A stretch of 64,000 nucleotides of DNA from Candidatus Pelagibacter sp. RS40 (lineage in GTDB: Bacteria; Pseudomonadota; Alphaproteobacteria; Pelagibacterales; Pelagibacteraceae), in NCBI RefSeq assembly GCF_002101295.1, contig NZ_CP020778.1, positions 847,001-911,000 on the forward strand, read 5' to 3'. Below the pieces are notes generated by a model that saw nothing but the letters and a program-made list of their open reading frames with translations, did no database searches and was not told the origin of the DNA. Position numbers and translations under genes: made by a program. Shown piece after piece: positions 40,546-49,555 of this stretch; the stretch's first letter is position 1, and every line of letters starts with the position of its first letter.

Positions 40546-42502
40546 AGCTAGTAGCGTAGAAAAAGGAAGATTGATTACAAGAAGAGTATTTATGCTCTCT
40601 GCTGCTAAACTTATTTTATTGGGTGGTATTACATCAAGGTTATACAGTCTCCAAATTTCTGATAGAGAAAAATATGAATTATTATCTGATAAAAATAGAA
40701 TTAGAGAATGGAAAACACCACCTCAAAGAGGTTTTATAACAGATCATTTTAATAATGTCCTAGCTGATAATGATAGAGTGTTTCAAGTACATTTAGATTT
40801 AGATCAAATTCAAGATTTTAATAATACCATTTTTAAACTTAAAAATATTTTAGAATTATCAAATAATGAATTAAAAAAAATATACAGAGAAAAAGAAAGA
40901 CTAAAGCCATGGGATATTTTAGTTGTATCTGATAATTTAAATTGGGCACAATTTTCTAAATTAAATTTGTATTTACATGAACTTGAAGGTGTTAAACCTG
41001 TTGTTTCTTCATCAAGATTTTATCCATATAAAGATGATTTAGTTCATGTTATTGGTTATGTGGGTGCTGCTAGTCAAAAAGATATCGAGCGAGATGATAT
41101 TATTAAAGAAAATCTAGTACCAGGTTTAAAAGTTGGAAAATCAGGAATAGAGTTTGCCAAAGAACATCAATTAATTGGAAGATATGGAATAAAAAGATAC
41201 GAAGTTAATTCATCTGGTAAAAGAATAAGTCAAATTGATCACATAAAAGAAACACAAGGAGAAAAAATTAAACTTACTGTTGATTTAGAAGTTCAACGAT
41301 TAGCTCAAGAACTTTTGAAAGGAAAAGCAGGATCAATTTCTGCAATGGATATTTATACGGGGGAAATAATTGCAATGGCATCTTCTCCTACATATGATCC
41401 AAATAAATTTACACATGGAATTGGCCATAAAGACTGGGAAGAAATTAGAGATGATCCTTTAAAACCTTTAGTAAATAAATCTATTGCTGGTTTATATTCT
41501 CCTGGTTCAACTTTTAAACCTTTAGTTGCTCTTGCGGCTTTAGAGTTTGGAACCATTGATCCTGAAAGACCAATTCTGTGCAAGGGTCATAAACATCCCT
41601 ATGAACTTTACGGAGTAAAATATCATTGTTGGAAAAAAAATGGTCATGGATACATGAAACTTAGAAATGCCATAAAACAATCTTGTGATATTTATTTTTA
41701 TGAAATGGCAAGATTGCTAGGTGTAGATAGACTTGCAATCATTGCAAAAAGATATGGTCTTGGCTCAAATATACTAAAAGACCTATATTTTGATGAAAAA
41801 AAAGGCGTTGTTCCTAATACTTTTTGGAAAAAGAACGCAATTGGTAAGAGTTGGTACTTAGGAGAAACAGTAATTAATGGAATTGGACAAGGATATATTC
41901 AAACAACCCCATTACAGCTTTGTTTAATGACAGCACAAATTGCAAATGGAGGTTACAAAATCAAACCTCATATTATTCAAGATGAAAGTATAACTTATGA
42001 AAATGTTAAATTAAAAATTGCAAATCAATTTATAAACAGTCCATTGAATTTTTCAGAAGAAGATGATCAAAAATATTTAGTAGATAGGGAGTACAGACTT
42101 TACGAGAGACTATATAAAGATCCAAGAAATATAAATTTTGTAAAAGATGCAATGTTTGGTTCTACAAACGAGCAATATGGAACCTCATATAAATCAAGGT
42201 ACGATGATATAAAATATCAGTATGCTGGTAAAACAGGAACATCTCAGGTTAAAAGAATTACAGAGGAAGAAAGAAAACTTGATTTAGATCAATCTCAAAT
42301 CGAATATAAAAATAGAGATCATGCTTTATTTGTTGCATTTGCACCTTATAAAAATCCAAGGTATGCAATTAGTGTTCTCGTTGAACATGGAGGTTCAGGA
42401 AGTAGTGCTGCCGCACCTCTTGCAAGCAAACTAATCAAGAAAATTATTGACCGTCATAAATTAAGAGATCAAATTAAAAATGGGAGTTCTAGTTTAGCGT
42501 AA
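40535..42502 (+). CDS. mrdA: Penicillin-binding protein 2 (elongasome transpeptidase)
   Basis: 655 residues. A class B PBP: short cytoplasmic end, one membrane helix (about 18-36), a PBP dimerisation domain starting near PPQRGFITD, and the transpeptidase domain with SxxK in SPGSTFKP, SxN-type SCD in KQSCDIYFYEMA, and KTG in AGKTGTSQ. It cross-links peptidoglycan during side-wall growth with RodA, whose gene overlaps by one base. Full length and intact. Confidence 0.96.
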   Translation: MQNRASSVEKGRLITRRVFMLSAAKLILLGGITSRLYSLQISDREKYELLSDKNRIREWKTPPQRGFITDHFNNVLADNDRVFQVHLDLDQIQDFNNTIFKLKNILELSNNELKKIYREKERLKPWDILVVSDNLNWAQFSKLNLYLHELEGVKPVVSSSRFYPYKDDLVHVIGYVGAASQKDIERDDIIKENLVPGLKVGKSGIEFAKEHQLIGRYGIKRYEVNSSGKRISQIDHIKETQGEKIKLTVDLEVQRLAQELLKGKAGSISAMDIYTGEIIAMASSPTYDPNKFTHGIGHKDWEEIRDDPLKPLVNKSIAGLYSPGSTFKPLVALAALEFGTIDPERPILCKGHKHPYELYGVKYHCWKKNGHGYMKLRNAIKQSCDIYFYEMARLLGVDRLAIIAKRYGLGSNILKDLYFDEKKGVVPNTFWKKNAIGKSWYLGETVINGIGQGYIQTTPLQLCLMTAQIANGGYKIKPHIIQDESITYENVKLKIANQFINSPLNFSEEDDQKYLVDREYRLYERLYKDPRNINFVKDAMFGSTNEQYGTSYKSRYDDIKYQYAGKTGTSQVKRITEEERKLDLDQSQIEYKNRDHALFVAFAPYKNPRYAISVLVEHGGSGSSAAAPLASKLIKKIIDRHKLRDQIKNGSSSLA

Positions 42503-43632
42503 TGTTAACAGAAAGATTAAATACACGTAATTATACATTTTTTGAAAAATTAAAATCTGTTGATTACTTTCTTATATTAATCGTAATGTTAATTGGTGTG
42601 GTTAGTGTTTTTGCAATTTATTCGACAGAAAGTGGTGAATTTTCTTTTTATACCAAAAATCATTTGTTGAGATTAATTGTTTTTTTTGGAATGTTTTTAG
42701 TGTTGTCTTTTATTAGAATTACGTTTTGGTATAAAAATGCATATTTCTTTTACATATTTTGTGTTTCACTATTAGTTATTACTCTTTTTTTTGGTTTGAT
42801 GGCATCAGGATCAAGAAGGTGGTTAGATTTGTATTTTTTAAATCTCCAACCTTCTGAAATAATGAAAATTGCAATTATAGTATGTTTTGCAAGATATTAT
42901 CATCGTATTCAAACTGCGGAGATACAAAATTATAAATTTATTTTAGTCCCATTAATTTTATTATTAATTCCATGTTACTTAGTTATTCAACAACCTGATC
43001 TTGGAACATCAATTTTAATTGCTGGAACTGGTATTATAATAATATGGTTAGCTGGACTTAATATTAAATATTTTGTTTACTCAGGGTTATTATTGATTGT
43101 ATCATTACCTTTTGCTGTTTCACTTTTAAAACCATATCAAAAATCAAGAATTTTAACTTTTTTTAATCCTGATAGAGATCCTCTTGGTGCGGGTTATCAG
43201 ATTATCCAATCAAAAATAGCAATTGGTTCAGGAGGTTTTTTCGGTAAAGGTTTTTTAAAGGGCACACAAAGTTATTTAGAATTCTTGCCTGAAAAACATA
43301 CTGACTTTATATTTACTCTATTTTCAGAAGAGTTTGGATTTCTAGGTTCTATAATGCTTTTACTCTTATATATTTTGCTTATTTATAGAATTATAAGTAT
43401 TGGCTTTTATGCAAAAAGTTTCTTTTCAAAACTGTTTTGTTTTGGATTTGCCTCTGCAATATTTCTCTATATTTTTGTTAATATATCAATGGTTTTAGGC
43501 TTATTACCAATAGTAGGCGCTCCACTTCCTATTATGTCTTATGGAGGCTCATCAATGTTATCTATTATGTTAGGTTTAAGTATAGTTATGAGCTGTAAGA
43601 TTTATAGCCAAGATCAGATTTCAAATTACTAG
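42502..43632 (+). CDS. rodA: Peptidoglycan glycosyltransferase RodA
   Basis: 376 residues with about ten membrane helices of the SEDS family. The core motifs SGSRRWLDLYFLNLQPSEIMKIAII, QQPDLGTSILI, HTDFIFTLFSEEFGF and the C-terminal GAPLPIMSYGGSSMLSIMLGLSI are present. RodA polymerises lipid II for PBP2. It closes the mre/mrd operon; the BASS gene follows after 42 bases with its own ribosome site. Confidence 0.97.
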   Translation: MLTERLNTRNYTFFEKLKSVDYFLILIVMLIGVVSVFAIYSTESGEFSFYTKNHLLRLIVFFGMFLVLSFIRITFWYKNAYFFYIFCVSLLVITLFFGLMASGSRRWLDLYFLNLQPSEIMKIAIIVCFARYYHRIQTAEIQNYKFILVPLILLLIPCYLVIQQPDLGTSILIAGTGIIIIWLAGLNIKYFVYSGLLLIVSLPFAVSLLKPYQKSRILTFFNPDRDPLGAGYQIIQSKIAIGSGGFFGKGFLKGTQSYLEFLPEKHTDFIFTLFSEEFGFLGSIMLLLLYILLIYRIISIGFYAKSFFSKLFCFGFASAIFLYIFVNISMVLGLLPIVGAPLPIMSYGGSSMLSIMLGLSIVMSCKIYSQDQISNY

Positions 43633-43664
43633 AAATTTTTAGATTTATTAATATAAACCATTCA

Positions 43665-43670
43665 GGGAGG
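43665..43670 (+). promoter_or_regulatory. Strong Shine-Dalgarno of the BASS transporter
   Basis: GGGAGG, 4 bases before the ATG at 43675; one of only two convincing ribosome binding sites seen in this window. Confidence 0.7.
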
Positions 43671-43674
43671 AACA

Positions 43675-44544
43675 ATGGAATTTGTAAAGTTGGCTGGTCC
43701 AGCTGGAATGTTTTTTATAATGTTTTCATTAGCATTGTCTTTAAAAACATCTGCATTTAAAGCAATTGTATCGAATCCTCTGAGTTTTTATTTAGGATTA
43801 GTTTTACAATTAATTGGTATGCCATTAATTGGTTTTATTATTGCTTTATCAGTCCCATTTCCAGTTGAGGTAAAAGTAGGGATAGTTTTAATTACATGTC
43901 TTCCAAGTGCTGTTACTTCAAATTATTTGTCAAAAAAGATGGGAGGAGATGTTGCCTTATCTATATCTTTAACAGCAGTTTCTTCTCTGATTGCTTTTTT
44001 AACAATTCCAATAATAATTAAAATATATTTTTATTTTGTAATTCAAGACCAAAGTATAATAATATTTCAAACAAGTTTAATAGGCACATCATTTAAATTA
44101 TTTGCAATAGTTACAATTCCTGTAATTCTTGGAATAATATTCAACACAATATTTGATGAATTCTCAAAAAAAATTGACCCTATTTTTGATAAACTTTCCT
44201 TGATAGTTTTCTTATTTATAATCGGTGTGGCTGTTTACCAAGATTTATATCTAATACCAGAATATATCAGATATGCTGGAATTAAAACTATCCTTATATT
44301 TATTATTGCATTTATTATGTGTATTGCATTATCAAAATTATTTAAATTAAACGAAAAGGATAAAATAACAGTAACGTTAGAAACCACTTTACAAAATGGT
44401 GGTATTGGAATTGTAATAGGTGCTCTTATGTTTGATAATCCTAAATTTATATTCCCTGTTGCAGCTTATGCCCTTCTTCAATATCTTTTTATATTGATTT
44501 ATTATTCATTTGTAAGATTTAAAAAAGGCTATGAAAAATACTAA
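43675..44544 (+). CDS. Bile acid:sodium symporter (BASS/SBF) family transporter
   Basis: 289 residues with about nine to ten membrane helices. The SBF-family core is seen in LITCLPSAVTSNYLSKKMGGDVALSISLTAVSSLIAFLTIPIII and the later TLETTLQNGGIGIVIGALM, the crossover regions holding Na+ and substrate. Family members carry bile acids in animals, but bacterial ones carry pyruvate, pantoate or other organic acids; the substrate here is unknown. It overlaps the following DNA-binding-like gene by 14 bases, implying co-expression. Confidence 0.88.
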   Translation: MEFVKLAGPAGMFFIMFSLALSLKTSAFKAIVSNPLSFYLGLVLQLIGMPLIGFIIALSVPFPVEVKVGIVLITCLPSAVTSNYLSKKMGGDVALSISLTAVSSLIAFLTIPIIIKIYFYFVIQDQSIIIFQTSLIGTSFKLFAIVTIPVILGIIFNTIFDEFSKKIDPIFDKLSLIVFLFIIGVAVYQDLYLIPEYIRYAGIKTILIFIIAFIMCIALSKLFKLNEKDKITVTLETTLQNGGIGIVIGALMFDNPKFIFPVAAYALLQYLFILIYYSFVRFKKGYEKY

Positions 44545-45523
44545 ACCTAATATTTCAAAACAAATATCTATTGATACCGTCAATGATGCTTGTGATAAAA
44601 ATTATCAAGTAGTAATGCTTAAATATTACCAACTACAATTTGGATGGTTTCACAATGCATACAATTCTTTTAAGGATATAGATAAGTATATAATTTTAGC
44701 ATATTTAATAAATAAAACTTTAGCTACATATAATAAACATTTTTATAATCTTAGTTTTGAAGATTTTTATTCAAACAAATCTGTTGATATTGAAAAAATT
44801 AGTATCAGTGATTTAGTCAAAGATATAAATTTAAGTAAAGAGACAGCAAGAAGAAAACTTAATGAAATGACTAATGATGGAATTATAACAAGAAATAAAA
44901 AAAAAATTACTATTCAACATAGTGCTTTTATTTATCAAAAACCAACCGCAAGCATTAAAAATTTCTCAAATCTTCTTTCAGCAGCTACGGAAACTTTAAA
45001 AATAGATAACAAAATTCAGTTTTATGACACAGATTACTTTGAGGATAAAATTAAAAAAAATTATACACACTATTGGAATACTTTTTTAAACTCTCAGATA
45101 ACCTATCTTTTAAGAGTTAAAGATTTGTTTGGAAACTATGAAAATGCAATGGTTTTTTTAGTATGCTTGCTTAATCAGGCATATAATATGAAAAATGCCA
45201 ATCAACAAATTAGTGGTGAAAATACAGATAAAATTCATTATAGTTACACAACTACAATATCACAATATACATTAGAAAATTCAAAAGGGTTAAATCCAAC
45301 GACTATTTCAGAACTAACTGGAATACCAAGAGCAAGTGTGATTAGAAAATTAAACGACTTAATTAAGTTACAATATATTATTCAAAATGATCAAAATTTA
45401 TATACAACTTCTACACCTAAAAAAGGCTCAGCAGGATTTAGTAAGTTAACAAAATTTTTTGTTTCAAATCAACCAAATATTAGAGAGACAATTAGAGAAT
45501 TTTTAAATTATACAATTGTTTAA
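44531..45523 (+). CDS. Unrecognised protein with two winged-helix-like segments
   Basis: 330 residues; I do not recognise a named family. Two segments look like helix-turn-helix/winged-helix units: SISDLVKDINLSKETARRKLNEM followed by DGIITRNKKKITI (about residues 96-135), and LNPTTISELTGIPRASVIRKLNDL followed by QYIIQNDQNLYTT (about 257-293). Both have the pattern of a recognition helix R(R/K)KLN plus a beta-wing. Between them is a helical ~110-residue region rich in aromatic residues. No signal peptide or membrane helix. It overlaps the BASS gene by 14 bases and may regulate it; the 3' end interlocks with the phosphatase stop (TTAA, 45520-45523). Confidence 0.7.
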   Translation: MKNTKPNISKQISIDTVNDACDKNYQVVMLKYYQLQFGWFHNAYNSFKDIDKYIILAYLINKTLATYNKHFYNLSFEDFYSNKSVDIEKISISDLVKDINLSKETARRKLNEMTNDGIITRNKKKITIQHSAFIYQKPTASIKNFSNLLSAATETLKIDNKIQFYDTDYFEDKIKKNYTHYWNTFLNSQITYLLRVKDLFGNYENAMVFLVCLLNQAYNMKNANQQISGENTDKIHYSYTTTISQYTLENSKGLNPTTISELTGIPRASVIRKLNDLIKLQYIIQNDQNLYTTSTPKKGSAGFSKLTKFFVSNQPNIRETIREFLNYTIV

Positions 45524-46815
45524 TTGTTACCATCTATTACTACAATTGTTAAATCATCTTTTTGAATATGGCCTGTATTCAAAATATCCTCAATGATGAT
45601 TTTTAATCTTTCGTTGTTGGGTTTATCTTTATATTTTTTTATGTAATTTTGAAAACCTTCTGAACCCAACATTTCACCTTTTGGATTTTTTATTTCAGTA
45701 ATTCCATCTGTAAAAATATACATCGAGCTATTATCAAAAGGTATAGTGTGCTCTGTATATTTTGTCTTTGGCATAATACCTAAAGGTGGACCAGATTCGT
45801 TATAATTTGTAAAAGTTCCATCTTTAGAAAAAATAATTGGTGGCTCATGACCTGCGCTTGATAAAAGTAATTCTTTTTTATTACTATCGTAAATGCCTAT
45901 TAACATAGTAACGAACATACCTCTTGAAATTGTTTCACAAATTTCATTATTTAATTGTATTAAAAGTTCTGCTGCAGAAAAATTTGTTTTGCTTAAACAA
46001 CTGTATAAACTTGATGCTTTAGACATAAGTAATGAAGATTTAATTCCTTTACCAGATACATCAGCAACCCCAAATCCATATTTTCCATCTCCTAAATCTG
46101 AAAAATTATAAAAGTCTCCTGATACTACTTTTGCTGGAATGTTTATTCCGGCAATTGGAAAATCTTCTTTCTTATTTTTAGATAAAAGTGATTTCTGTAT
46201 ATCTCCAACGATTTCAACTTCTTTTTGAATTTTATTTTTTTCAATCATTTCTTTAGCCATTTTTGCATTTCTAATTGCAAATGCAGCAGGCGCAGATAGG
46301 GTTTCTAATAATTGACGATCTCCTTCTTCAAATAATTTTGTACTAGTTTTTTTATTTAAGCAATGAATAACGCCTATACATTCATTTGCTGCAATTAATG
46401 GTGAACATAAAACTGAAAAAGTTGTAAAATTAGTTTTATTATCTAAATCAAAATAAAAGTTTGCAATTTCTCTTACATCTTTTCTTACATCTCCTACACG
46501 AATACATTTTTTTTGTTCAACGGCCTTACCCATTACACCATCTTTAAGATCTAGTTGATATTCATCTAAATAATCTTGGTGAAGTGATGCGATACATTCA
46601 AATTTTTTTATTTTTTCATTTATTAAAAAAATGTTTGCTGCCTGAGCGTTTATTCTTTCAATAATTACTTTAAGGGCTGTATTTAAAGTCTCGTTTAAGT
46701 CTAAAGAGGATGCAAATTCTTGATTCATCTTCGTTATGATCTCAAGATCAGCATTTGCTTTAGACACAACCTGTGCTTTAGGCTCTTCCTGTTTTTTTGG
46801 TTTAAATAGAAACAT
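45520..46815 (-). CDS. GAF-domain PP2C (SpoIIE/RsbU-type) phosphatase
   Basis: 431 residues, no membrane helix. A GAF domain spans about residues 30-175 (LNETLNTALKVIIERINAQAANIFLI...CSPLIAANECIGVIHCLNKK), then a linker helix, then the SpoIIE domain: AKVVSGDFYNFSDLGDGKYGFGVADVSGKGIKSSLLMS (metal-binding Asp residues), SAGHEPPIIF, IFTDGITE and KDDLTIVVI. Such proteins dephosphorylate anti-anti-sigma (STAS) proteins in partner-switching systems, triggered by the GAF ligand. No STAS or HATPase anti-sigma gene is in the window. Confidence 0.9.
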   Translation of the reverse strand: MFLFKPKKQEEPKAQVVSKANADLEIITKMNQEFASSLDLNETLNTALKVIIERINAQAANIFLINEKIKKFECIASLHQDYLDEYQLDLKDGVMGKAVEQKKCIRVGDVRKDVREIANFYFDLDNKTNFTTFSVLCSPLIAANECIGVIHCLNKKTSTKLFEEGDRQLLETLSAPAAFAIRNAKMAKEMIEKNKIQKEVEIVGDIQKSLLSKNKKEDFPIAGINIPAKVVSGDFYNFSDLGDGKYGFGVADVSGKGIKSSLLMSKASSLYSCLSKTNFSAAELLIQLNNEICETISRGMFVTMLIGIYDSNKKELLLSSAGHEPPIIFSKDGTFTNYNESGPPLGIMPKTKYTEHTIPFDNSSMYIFTDGITEIKNPKGEMLGSEGFQNYIKKYKDKPNNERLKIIIEDILNTGHIQKDDLTIVVIDGNN

Positions 46816-46828
46816 TTATTTAACTAGT

Positions 46829-46858
46829 ATTTTAAGCCGATTTTGATAAATTTTACAA
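46829..46858 (-). promoter_or_regulatory. Promoter of the GAF-PP2C phosphatase gene
   Basis: Reverse-strand TTGTAA (46858-46853), 18 bases, TAAAAT (46834-46829), leaving a leader of a few bases before the ATG at 46815. Confidence 0.4.
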
Positions 46859-46903
46859 CTATGGAGTTAATTATTAGTAGTCCTAATCTATATATACATC
46901 TAC

Positions 46904-46946
46904 ATGATGCAGCCTTGATGGTTCAGTTCTTGATTGATGGCATCAT
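46904..46946. repeat. Inverted repeat in the phosphatase/prepilin peptidase spacer
   Basis: ATGATGC (46904-46910) and GCATCAT (46940-46946) form perfect 7-bp arms 29 bases apart in a 173-bp divergent spacer. The centre holds GATGG and TGATGG repeats. It could be an operator pair or a long hairpin; a TATAAA at 46970-46975 is the likely -10 for the forward gene. Confidence 0.35.
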
Positions 46947-46988
46947 TCATGTAACTTCCAACTTCAAATTATAAAACTTTTTTCATCA

Positions 46989-47750
46989 GTGGATCTAATT
47001 TTTTTAATTATTATAGGTGGGCTTTGGGGTAGCTTTGCTAACGTTTGCATAGTTCGATTGCCAGAGGATAAAGGTGTTGTATCAGGAAGATCTAATTGTC
47101 CAAAATGCAAAAAACAAATTAATTGGTATGACAACATACCAATCATTTCTTATTTTATTTTAAATGGCAAATGTAGGAAATGCAAAAAACCAATTTCATT
47201 TCAATATGTTGTTGTTGAGTTACTAAGTATAGTTTCTTTTGTTACAATATATTTAATTTACGGATTTTCCTTCACAACATTATTACTTATTATTCTTAGT
47301 TTAGGTTTTATCATTATTTTTTTTATAGATCTAAAGCATTTTATCATTCCAGATGTAATTACATTTCCTCTAATGGCACTTGGATTTATAAAGTCATTTA
47401 TTCCTAATTTAGATCCATTATTTCCATACCACGTCCTATCATTAATTGGAGGTGTATTTGGTTATGGAATAATATGGGGAATTATATTCTTTTATAAACA
47501 AGTTAAAAAAAAAGAAGGCATGGGTTTAGGAGATGCAAAATTGCTTGCAGTAATAGGTTTTTGGTTTGGATTAGATGCAGTGCCTTTTATAATCTTTTTA
47601 TCCTCAACAATCGCTTTAATTAGTGTAGCTCCAGATTTGATTAAAAAATCTAAAAAAATGTCAACACAAATACCCTTTGGCCCCTATATCATTGCGGCAA
47701 ATTTAATATTTTTACTTTTAGAAGATAAGTTAAAATTTTTTATATTATAA
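46989..47750 (+). CDS. pilD: Type IV prepilin peptidase (A24 family)
   Basis: 253 residues from GTG 46989. An aspartic protease of the membrane that cleaves prepilin leaders after Gly and N-methylates the new end. Two CxxC pairs in CPKCKKQINWYDNIPIISY and CRKCKK form the zinc site of the methylase part; the catalytic aspartates are in FFIDLKHFIIPDVITF and the GMGLGDAKLLA (GxGD) motif. About eight membrane helices. It should process the pseudopilins encoded at 57.3-60 kb. It is separated from the other pilus genes and stands at the head of the MoxR gene group. Confidence 0.95.
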   Translation: MDLIFLIIIGGLWGSFANVCIVRLPEDKGVVSGRSNCPKCKKQINWYDNIPIISYFILNGKCRKCKKPISFQYVVVELLSIVSFVTIYLIYGFSFTTLLLIILSLGFIIIFFIDLKHFIIPDVITFPLMALGFIKSFIPNLDPLFPYHVLSLIGGVFGYGIIWGIIFFYKQVKKKEGMGLGDAKLLAVIGFWFGLDAVPFIIFLSSTIALISVAPDLIKKSKKMSTQIPFGPYIIAANLIFLLLEDKLKFFIL

Positions 47751-47753
47751 ATT

Positions 47754-48635
47754 ATGTTTGAAAATTTAATTAGCAATATATCAAAAACAGTTGTTGGAAA
47801 TGTTGATAAAATAAAATTAACATTGGCAGCTATTATTTCTGAAGGGAGTATTTTAATTGAGGATAACCCTGGATCAGGAAAAACAACACTTGCAAAAACA
47901 ATTACTCTTAACTTGGGTTTGAATTTTAAAAGAATTCAATTTACTTCAGACTTATTACCAAGTGATATTTTAGGATATAACATTTTAAAAGATGAGAAAT
48001 TAATTTTTCAAAAAGGACCTATATTTACAAATATAGTTTTAGCTGATGAATTAAACAGAGGTAGTCCAAAATCACAAAGTGCATTTTTGGAGGCCATGGA
48101 AGAAAAAAGTGTTTCAATAGATGGTGAGACACATAAATTACCAGAACCTTTTTTTGTTATTGCAACACAAAATCCAATGGACTCTTCTGGAACTAGCAGT
48201 TTACCAGACTCACAATTAGATAGATTTATGATTTCTTATTCACTGTCTGATCTAAATGAAAATGAAAAAGTTGACATGTTAAAAAATGGATATGATTTAT
48301 CCTCTATAAAATCAGATCCAATAAACTGGGAAGATTTACAAACTAGAAAGAGCAAAGTTAAAGTTAATGATGAAATTTATAAATATGTAATTGAAATTGA
48401 AGAAACAATTAAATCATTAGATCAGCACATTCATGTGTCGGCAAGATGTTTAAAACAAATCATAGATCTTGCAAAAGGTTGGGCAGTTGTTCATGGCAAA
48501 GACTATGTAACGCATCAAGAAGTTAAAGACATTCTTCCATATATATTTAGACATCGAATAAAGTTTATTAAGCAAGAAGATAAATTTAACTATGTAAATC
48601 AAGAGATTTTATCGAAGATAAGTATCCAAAAATGA
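47754..48635 (+). CDS. MoxR-family AAA+ ATPase
   Basis: 293 residues. Walker A DNPGSGKTTLAK (about 37-48), Walker B VLADELNRGSPKSQSAFLEAMEE, sensor 1 FVIATQNPMDSSGTSSLPDSQLDRFM and the C-terminal lid are intact. MoxR ATPases act as chaperones for VWA or DUF58 partners; here the next gene encodes DUF58, with a 4-base overlap. The target is unknown. 3 bases separate it from the prepilin peptidase gene. Confidence 0.92.
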   Translation: MFENLISNISKTVVGNVDKIKLTLAAIISEGSILIEDNPGSGKTTLAKTITLNLGLNFKRIQFTSDLLPSDILGYNILKDEKLIFQKGPIFTNIVLADELNRGSPKSQSAFLEAMEEKSVSIDGETHKLPEPFFVIATQNPMDSSGTSSLPDSQLDRFMISYSLSDLNENEKVDMLKNGYDLSSIKSDPINWEDLQTRKSKVKVNDEIYKYVIEIEETIKSLDQHIHVSARCLKQIIDLAKGWAVVHGKDYVTHQEVKDILPYIFRHRIKFIKQEDKFNYVNQEILSKISIQK

Positions 48636-49555
48636 TAACAAAGACTATTCAAGGAATAGCCAAAAGTCCGTTTATTCAATCTCTTAAAGAAAAAAATAGA
48701 AGCAAAATCATTATTTATCCAAATTGGAATGGGGTAGGTTTAGGGTTTTTTGTATTCCTTTGTTTTTTAATTGCTGTTTTTTATGAAAATAATTTTGGTT
48801 TACTTTTATCAATAATTATTTTTTTTATATTCTTCATTTCAATTTTTGTTTCAAACCAAAACTTAAATCATTTATCAATTAATGCTTTAGATAATTATTA
48901 CTTAGAAGCTAAAAAAAAGGGAGTAATAGATATTCAAGTAATAAATCATGTTAATGAAAAAAAATTGAATATTGATTTAGATTATAAAAAACAAAATTTG
49001 ATAGAATTAAATTTTACTAAAAAAATAAATACAATTAGATTAAATGAACAATATTTTGAAAGAGGAACTTTTTCTATTGGAAAAATAACATTAAAATCAA
49101 TTTATCCATTTGGAATTATAAGAACTAAAAGATATTTTAATTCTCAATCTAAAATAGTCGTATTCCCAAATAAACTTCAACCAAATATAAATTTATTAAA
49201 TGAGTTTAATATAAATCTAAAAGGCCACGCTAATGATGAATTCGAAGGAATTGAAGATTATAAAAATGGAGATAGTTTTTCAAAAATTGCTTGGAAAAAA
49301 TCAATTATAAAAAATAAAAAATATATCAAAAAATTTGAAGAACCAAAAAAAGAAAATAATTTAATTTTAAACTTAGATAATTATAAAGATATAAATTTTG
49401 AAGATTTATTAAGTTACGTTTCTTATATTGTAGATTACTATTATAAAAATAAAATAGAACTCACTATTAAACACAGAGACAATACTTTTTACTTAAATCA
49501 ATCTTTAAATTCACTTAATCAAATTTTAAAATACCTAGCGAATGTTAAAAATTAA
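48632..49555 (+). CDS. DUF58 protein, membrane-anchored
   Basis: 307 residues. Two adjacent membrane helices (about 33-70) near the N-terminus, a beta-rich region, then the DUF58 signature in EGIEDYKNGDSFSKIAWKKSI (about residues 204-224), where the YxxGD..RxI/KIxWK pattern is standard. The C-terminal part is shorter than a full VWA-like fold. DUF58 proteins are always coupled to MoxR ATPases and often to a transglutaminase, as here. Overlaps its neighbours by 4 and 14 bases. Confidence 0.88.
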   Translation: MITKTIQGIAKSPFIQSLKEKNRSKIIIYPNWNGVGLGFFVFLCFLIAVFYENNFGLLLSIIIFFIFFISIFVSNQNLNHLSINALDNYYLEAKKKGVIDIQVINHVNEKKLNIDLDYKKQNLIELNFTKKINTIRLNEQYFERGTFSIGKITLKSIYPFGIIRTKRYFNSQSKIVVFPNKLQPNINLLNEFNINLKGHANDEFEGIEDYKNGDSFSKIAWKKSIIKNKKYIKKFEEPKKENNLILNLDNYKDINFEDLLSYVSYIVDYYYKNKIELTIKHRDNTFYLNQSLNSLNQILKYLANVKN

